Source of the DNA: Actinomycetes bacterium
GTDB taxonomy: Bacteria > Actinomycetota > Acidimicrobiia > Acidimicrobiales > Microtrichaceae
Assembly (NCBI GenBank): GCA_023450775.1
Contig: JAEXGP010000383.1
Location: 1 to 9,019 of the forward strand
Length of the DNA: 9,019 nucleotides
Direction: 5' to 3'
Of this stretch, positions 5,987 to 9,019 are shown one piece after another (position 1 is the first letter of the stretch; each line of letters begins with the position of its first letter). The notes beneath the pieces are model-generated. The model was not told the DNA's origin, ran no database searches, and saw nothing but the letters and a program-made list of their open reading frames with translations. Position numbers and translations under genes: made by a program.

Positions 5987-7243
5987 ATGGCCCGCCGGCT
6001 CCCGTCCTGGATCCCGCGGCCCTTGGTCCTGGGCCGCCGACTGGTCGCCCTCCTGGGTCCGACCGGCGGCGCCGCGCGCCAGAGCCTCGTCGCCCTGCTG
6101 TTCAACTCCGCCACCAGCTTCGTGGCCGGCGCGGTCCTGGGCTCGATCACCGGCACGTTCGAAGCCCTCCCCGGCCTGCTCGTGATGGTGCCGGCGGCCA
6201 TCGGGCTGCGCGGCAACATCTTCGGCACGCTCGGCAACCGGCTGTCGACATCGATCCACACCGGTACGTTCCGCCTGAGCTTCAAGCGCGAGACGATCCT
6301 CGGCCAGAACGTGATCGCCTCGATCGCGCTCACGTTCTCGCTCTCGCTGATCCTCGCGGTCGTCGCACGGATCATCGCCGTCGGACTCGGCGTCGAGAAC
6401 ACGATCGGTGTGCTCGACCTGGCGTTCGTGTCGATCGCCGGCGGTTTGCTCGCGAGCGTCGTCGTGCTCGGGGCCACGATCCTGCTGTCGATCGGCGCCG
6501 TCCGCCGCGGCTGGGACATGGACAACCTGGTCGCACCGACCGTGTCCACGCTCGGCGACGTCATCACGATCCCGGCGCTGTTCCTGGCCACCAAGCTGCT
6601 CGGCCACGGGTCGCTCACCTCGGCGCTCGCGTGGTCGATGGTCGCGCTGACCGTCGTCGTGTTCGCCGGGGCGGTCCGGTCCCGGCTGGCCGAGCTCCGC
6701 CAGATCATGTGGGAGTCGCTGCCGGTCCTGACCGCGGCGGTGGTGCTGTCCACGCTCGCCGGCATCGCAGTGCAGAAGCAGCTGACGGTGTTCGCCGCAC
6801 TGCCGGCGCTGCTGGTGCTGGAGCCCGCGTTCGTGAGCTCCGCCGGCGCGCTCGGCGGCATCCTGTCGAGCCGGGCCGCCACCGACCTGCACCTCGGCAT
6901 CGTCGAGCCCACGCTGCGGCCCGGTCGCATCATCACGCAGGACGCCGTGCTGGTGTTCGCCCTCGGGTTCCCCGTCTACCTGTTCAACGGCCTCGGCTCC
7001 GCGGGCGTCGCGCAGCTGCTGGGCCAGGACGGTCCCGGCGTGGGGTGGATGGTGCTGCTCTCGCTCATCGGCGGCGCGATCACGGTCGCCTTCGTCATCG
7101 CGCTCGCCTACTACTCCACCGTGGCGGCGTGGCGCTTCGACGTGGACCCCGACACCTACGGCATCCCCGTTGTGACGGCGACGGTCGACTTCGTCGGCGT
7201 CGTCATCATGATCGTCACGATGTTCGCATTGGGGATCGCCTAG
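5987..7243 (+). CDS. two-repeat MgtE/SLC41-like divalent cation transporter
   Basis: A 418-residue inner-membrane protein made of two MgtE-type membrane repeats, about residues 33-230 and 245-418. Each repeat starts with a hydrophobic segment holding a PGLLVMVPA or PALLVLEPA motif. Each repeat also has a polar signature: GWDMDNLVAPTVSTLGDVI (175-193), echoed as DPDTYGIPVVTATVDFVG (387-404). The shared [G/D]-D-x-D and P-x-V-[ST]-[TA] then D pattern marks the cation pathway in MgtE and SLC41. About ten hydrophobic spans are visible. Classical bacterial MgtE has one such repeat plus cytosolic N and CBS gating domains; these are absent and the membrane part is duplicated, as in eukaryotic SLC41A. 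The likely substrate is Mg2+ or another divalent metal. ATG 5987 is preferred; a GAGG lies 12 nt upstream. GTG 5966 adds seven residues without a binding site. The gene is divergent from the propeller lipoprotein. Confidence 0.88.
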   Translation: MARRLPSWIPRPLVLGRRLVALLGPTGGAARQSLVALLFNSATSFVAGAVLGSITGTFEALPGLLVMVPAAIGLRGNIFGTLGNRLSTSIHTGTFRLSFKRETILGQNVIASIALTFSLSLILAVVARIIAVGLGVENTIGVLDLAFVSIAGGLLASVVVLGATILLSIGAVRRGWDMDNLVAPTVSTLGDVITIPALFLATKLLGHGSLTSALAWSMVALTVVVFAGAVRSRLAELRQIMWESLPVLTAAVVLSTLAGIAVQKQLTVFAALPALLVLEPAFVSSAGALGGILSSRAATDLHLGIVEPTLRPGRIITQDAVLVFALGFPVYLFNGLGSAGVAQLLGQDGPGVGWMVLLSLIGGAITVAFVIALAYYSTVAAWRFDVDPDTYGIPVVTATVDFVGVVIMIVTMFALGIA

Positions 7244-7496
7244 GTCGGTCGCGCACCGTCCGGGCGCTTGCGTTGTCCGGGCAGCGCGTGGGTTGGTTCG
7301 GGCGGGACCGGGGGCCGAGTCCGAGACCTACCCCGCTTCGCTCCTCGCAACGGTCTCGCCCTCGACCCCCGACCCCACCCTTCGGGTTGGCCGCTGATTC
7401 GCTCGTTTGTGGACCTGACGACTGCGCCGTCGGCGCAGGCTGTCCTTCGGCAATTTGGTTGCCGGACCCGCTCCTCAGGTAGGAGTCCGCAGACAG
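7244..7496. other. gene-free, highly structured spacer between transporter and phoH2
   Basis: A 253-nt region between two converging genes with no credible open reading frame. It contains an imperfect inverted repeat with 29-nt arms (7300-7380) and a perfect 7-bp hairpin CTGCGCC/GGCGCAG (7422-7438). It also holds CGGCAA/TTGCCG (7448-7464) and CTCCT/AGGAG (7471-7485), the last two enclosed by GCTGTC/GACAGC (7439-7444 with 7492-7497). Several TTCGG runs and stretches such as CAATTTGG make it less GC-rich than neighbouring coding DNA. It may be a dispersed intergenic repeat, a compound 3' UTR terminator, or an RNA element. No T-tract was found. Confidence 0.6.
7300..7380 (-). repeat. long imperfect inverted repeat, 29-nt arms
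   Basis: Arms 7300-7328 and 7352-7380 pair with equal register. The outer 20 positions have 16 Watson-Crick pairs and four transitions, then comes a 2-nt internal mismatch (7320-7321 against 7359-7360). An exact 7-bp stem CGAGACC/GGTCTCG closes a 23-nt loop. All four transitions become G-U pairs if the minus strand is the RNA but C-A mismatches on the plus strand. This favours a minus-strand RNA, which would be the 3' region of the phoH2 transcript. Confidence 0.6.
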
Positions 7497-7497
7497 C
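7439..7497. repeat. nested inverted repeats, possible three-way junction
   Basis: GCTGTC (7439-7444) and GACAGC (7492-7497) enclose two hairpins: CGGCAA/TTGCCG with a 5-nt loop (7448-7464) and CTCCT/AGGAG with a 5-nt loop (7471-7485). The outer arm touches the first base of the phoH2 stop codon. The shape is too short for a tRNA and has no anticodon arm or CCA context. It could help define the 3' end of phoH2 mRNA. Confidence 0.4.
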
Positions 7498-8915
7498 TAT
7501 CCGGCGTCGAGGAGGTCGGAGACCAGGGCGGCGATGGGGCTGCGCTCGGATCTCGTCAGCGTGACGTGGCCGAACAGCGGGTCGCCCTTGAGGAGGGTGA
7601 CCACGCTGGCGATGCCGTCGCGCCGACCCACGCGCAGGTTGTCGCGCTGGGCCACGTCGTGGGTGAGCACCACACGGCTGTTCTCGCCCAGGCGGGTGAG
7701 GGCGGTGAGCAGCACCATGCGCTCCAGGTTCTGCGCCTCGTCGACCACCACGAAGCAGTCGGTGAGCGTGCGGCCCCGGATGTGGGTCAGCGGCAGCACG
7801 TCGACCAGCCCGCGGTCGACGACCTCGTCGATCACCTCGGGACCGGCGATCGACTCCAGGGCGTCGGTGACCGCCGCGGCCCACGGCGACATCTTCTCGC
7901 TCTCGCTGCCCGGCAGGTACCCGAGCTCCTGACCGCCGACGGCGAACAGCGGCCGGAAGATGATGACCTTGCGGTGGGTGCGGCGCTCGAGCACCGCCTC
8001 GAGCCCGGCCGCCAGCGCGAGCACCGACTTGCCGGTGCCGGCCGAGCCGCCCAGCGACACGATGCCGACCGACTCGTCGGCCAGCAGGTCCAACGCCACC
8101 CGCTGCTCGGCAGAGCGGCCGCGGACGTCGAACAGCTGCCGGTCGCCGTCGACCAGGTGCGCCAGGCCGTCGCCGCGCTGGCGCGCGAGCGCGGAGCCTG
8201 CCGCCGAGCGCAGCACGATGCCCGAGTTCACGAGCGGCGCCACGTCGTCGGGGAGCCTGACCGTGCGCTCGTGGTACAGGCGGTCGACGAGCGAGGCGTC
8301 GACGTCGAGCTCGACCATGCCCGGCCACGTGTCGGGATCGACCAGCTCGTGGCGGTACTCCTCGGCGTCGATGCCGATCACCGCGGCCTTGAGCCGCAGG
8401 GGGAGGTCCTTGCTCACGAGCACCGCGTCCAGGCCCTTGTCGGCCAGGTTGCGCGCCACGGCCAGGATGCGGTGGTCGTTGATCCCCGACTGGAACGCAT
8501 CCGGCAGCGAGGAGCTGTCGACGTGGTTGAGCTCCACGCGCACCCGGCCGCCGCGGTCGTTCACCGGCACCGGATCGGTGAGCGTGCCGTTGGCCACCCT
8601 CAGGCGTTCGAACGACCGGAGCGCCTCACGGGCGGACCACCCGAGCTCGGGATGCTGGCGCTTCGCCTCCAGCTCCGTGAGGACGACGAGGGGGATCACC
8701 ACGTCGTGCTCGTCGAACTTCTCGAGCGCTGCAGGGTCCGCCAGCAGCACCGAGGTGTCGAGGACATATGTACGTGTGTCGATGGGCCGAACGTACCCCC
8801 GCGCCCCGACGGTGGGGAGGCAATCCGGGCCGCCGGCTGTGAACGTCGCGTGAAGCGGTGGCGACGGCCCCGATCGTGTCGCCGGGGAGCGCCGCGGCGA
8901 CCGCTCCAGGAGCAC
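7497..8915 (-). CDS. phoH2: PIN-PhoH protein (PhoH2), RNase and RNA helicase
   Basis: Two domains are clear, numbered from GTG 8915. The N-terminal PIN nuclease domain (about 48-190) has acidic residues Asp53 in VLDTSVLL, Glu81 in LTELEAKR, Asp147 in NDHRIL and Asp170 in VSKD. The C-terminal PhoH ATPase (about 262-472) has Walker A GSAGTGKS (290-297), Walker [10 protein letters not shown] (388-396), LTHD sensor-like residues (417-420) and a TRSERS arginine motif near 455. PhoH2 proteins are known as ATP-dependent RNA-unwinding, sequence-specific RNases, linked in mycobacteria to a toxin-antitoxin pair. The only canonical upstream start is GTG 8915, but residues 1-44 look non-conserved and include a promoter-like TACGTT. 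Homology begins at about residue 46. A start at ATC 8783-8781, 6 nt after TACGTT, fits the leaderless pattern of other genes here. The next in-frame GTG would remove Asp53. The product is certain; the N-terminus is not. Confidence 0.93.
   Translation of the reverse strand: MLLERSPRRSPATRSGPSPPLHATFTAGGPDCLPTVGARGYVRPIDTRTYVLDTSVLLADPAALEKFDEHDVVIPLVVLTELEAKRQHPELGWSAREALRSFERLRVANGTLTDPVPVNDRGGRVRVELNHVDSSSLPDAFQSGINDHRILAVARNLADKGLDAVLVSKDLPLRLKAAVIGIDAEEYRHELVDPDTWPGMVELDVDASLVDRLYHERTVRLPDDVAPLVNSGIVLRSAAGSALARQRGDGLAHLVDGDRQLFDVRGRSAEQRVALDLLADESVGIVSLGGSAGTGKSVLALAAGLEAVLERRTHRKVIIFRPLFAVGGQELGYLPGSESEKMSPWAAAVTDALESIAGPEVIDEVVDRGLVDVLPLTHIRGRTLTDCFVVVDEAQNLERMVLLTALTRLGENSRVVLTHDVAQRDNLRVGRRDGIASVVTLLKGDPLFGHVTLTRSERSPIAALVSDLLDAG
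8790..8795 (-). promoter_or_regulatory. candidate -10 box TACGTT inside the annotated phoH2 5' end
   Basis: On the minus strand TACGTT fits TANNNT and is followed by 6 nt (CGGCCC) and then ATC in frame with the PIN domain. The spacing equals that before the amidohydrolase ATG and the PMH GTG. If active, it excludes the upstream GTG 8915 start and implies a leaderless mRNA that begins with ATC. Confidence 0.4.
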
Positions 8916-8961
8916 GTCCGACCCACCCGCATCGGAGCACCGCAGGCTCTGGCGGGGTCGT

Positions 8962-8967
8962 TACGAT
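8962..8967 (+). promoter_or_regulatory. candidate -10 box TACGAT for the downstream partial gene
   Basis: TACGAT fits TANNNT and predicts a start near 8974, leaving a leader of about 24 nt that contains GGAGG (8982-8986) before ATG 8998. No clear -35 is seen. Together with the phoH2 promoter this makes the 8796-8961 region a divergent promoter region, in which no gene is supported. Confidence 0.4.
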
Positions 8968-8997
8968 TCGGGTCCGACCTCGGAGGTGTCTTCCCCC

Positions 8998-9019
8998 ATG
9001 ACCGACGACCAGCCCCAGC
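8998..9019 (+). CDS. start of an unidentified protein, cut by window end
   Basis: Only seven complete codons are present (MTDDQPQ). The start is supported by GGAGG at 8982-8986, 11 nt upstream, a slightly long but workable spacing, and by a TACGAT -10-like box at 8962-8967. The reading stays open to the window end. It is divergent from phoH2. No function can be assigned. Confidence 0.5.

Noticed and set aside
5431..6936. 501-residue minus-strand open frame overlapping the lipoprotein and transporter
   Set aside because: It is antisense to a convincing membrane protein and out of frame with the lipoprotein. Its composition is rich in Ser, Arg, Thr and Ala with no recognisable motif.
7439..7497. 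tRNA-like gene
   Set aside because: Only 59 nt long, with two internal arms rather than three, no recognisable anticodon or T-loop, and no CCA context.
8626..8940. Minus-strand short frames upstream of and within phoH2 as a separate antitoxin gene
   Set aside because: They run far into the phoH2 PIN coding region in another frame, are Arg/Ala-rich, and show no binding site or conserved motif. They could not be supported as genes from the sequence.

Overview
The window is very GC-rich bacterial DNA with strong G/C bias at third codon positions. It looks like an actinobacterial chromosome. The protein mix (amidohydrolase-2 family, WYL regulator, ACAD10-type phosphotransferase, PIN-PhoH) and TANNNT -10 boxes placed 6-7 nt before start codons fit a high-GC actinomycete, possibly an Acidimicrobiia-like lineage. 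That placement is inference. No tRNA, rRNA, insertion sequence, CRISPR array or prophage gene was seen.

Layout. (1) Positions 3-1945, minus strand: a WYL-domain HTH regulator followed 32 nt later by an amidohydrolase-2-like protein that lacks most of the family's metal ligands. (2) Positions 1946-2084: a divergent promoter region holding a near-perfect 23-bp palindrome next to the regulator and a perfect 18-bp-arm palindrome next to the plus-strand gene. (3) Positions 2085-3641, plus: a formylglycine-type hydrolase very close to phosphonate monoester hydrolases (PMH/PehA group of the alkaline phosphatase superfamily). (4) Positions 3778-4854, plus: a kinase-like phosphotransferase (APH/ACAD10 type), convergent with (5) 4865-5776, minus, a putative lipoprotein with a beta-propeller. 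A small palindrome contains both stop codons. (6) Positions 5777-5986: a divergent promoter region with repeated GGTGAGC heptamers. (7) Positions 5987-7243, plus: a two-repeat MgtE/SLC41-like divalent cation transporter without the cytosolic N and CBS domains. (8) Positions 7244-7496: a gene-free, highly structured spacer with a long imperfect hairpin and a possible three-way junction. (9) Position 7497 to about 8783/8915, minus: a PIN-PhoH (PhoH2) RNase/helicase. (10) Positions 8998-9019, plus: the first codons of an unidentified gene.

How the genes work together. There is no long operon; most genes appear to be single transcription units. The best functional link is the WYL regulator divergent from the PMH-like hydrolase across a palindrome-rich promoter region, which suggests local control of an ester-hydrolysis gene. 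The most distinctive pattern is a repeated leaderless-type promoter, TANNNT followed by 6-7 nt and the start codon. It occurs at the amidohydrolase, PMH and lipoprotein genes. It also appears at phoH2, where the predicted first codon would be the non-canonical ATC.
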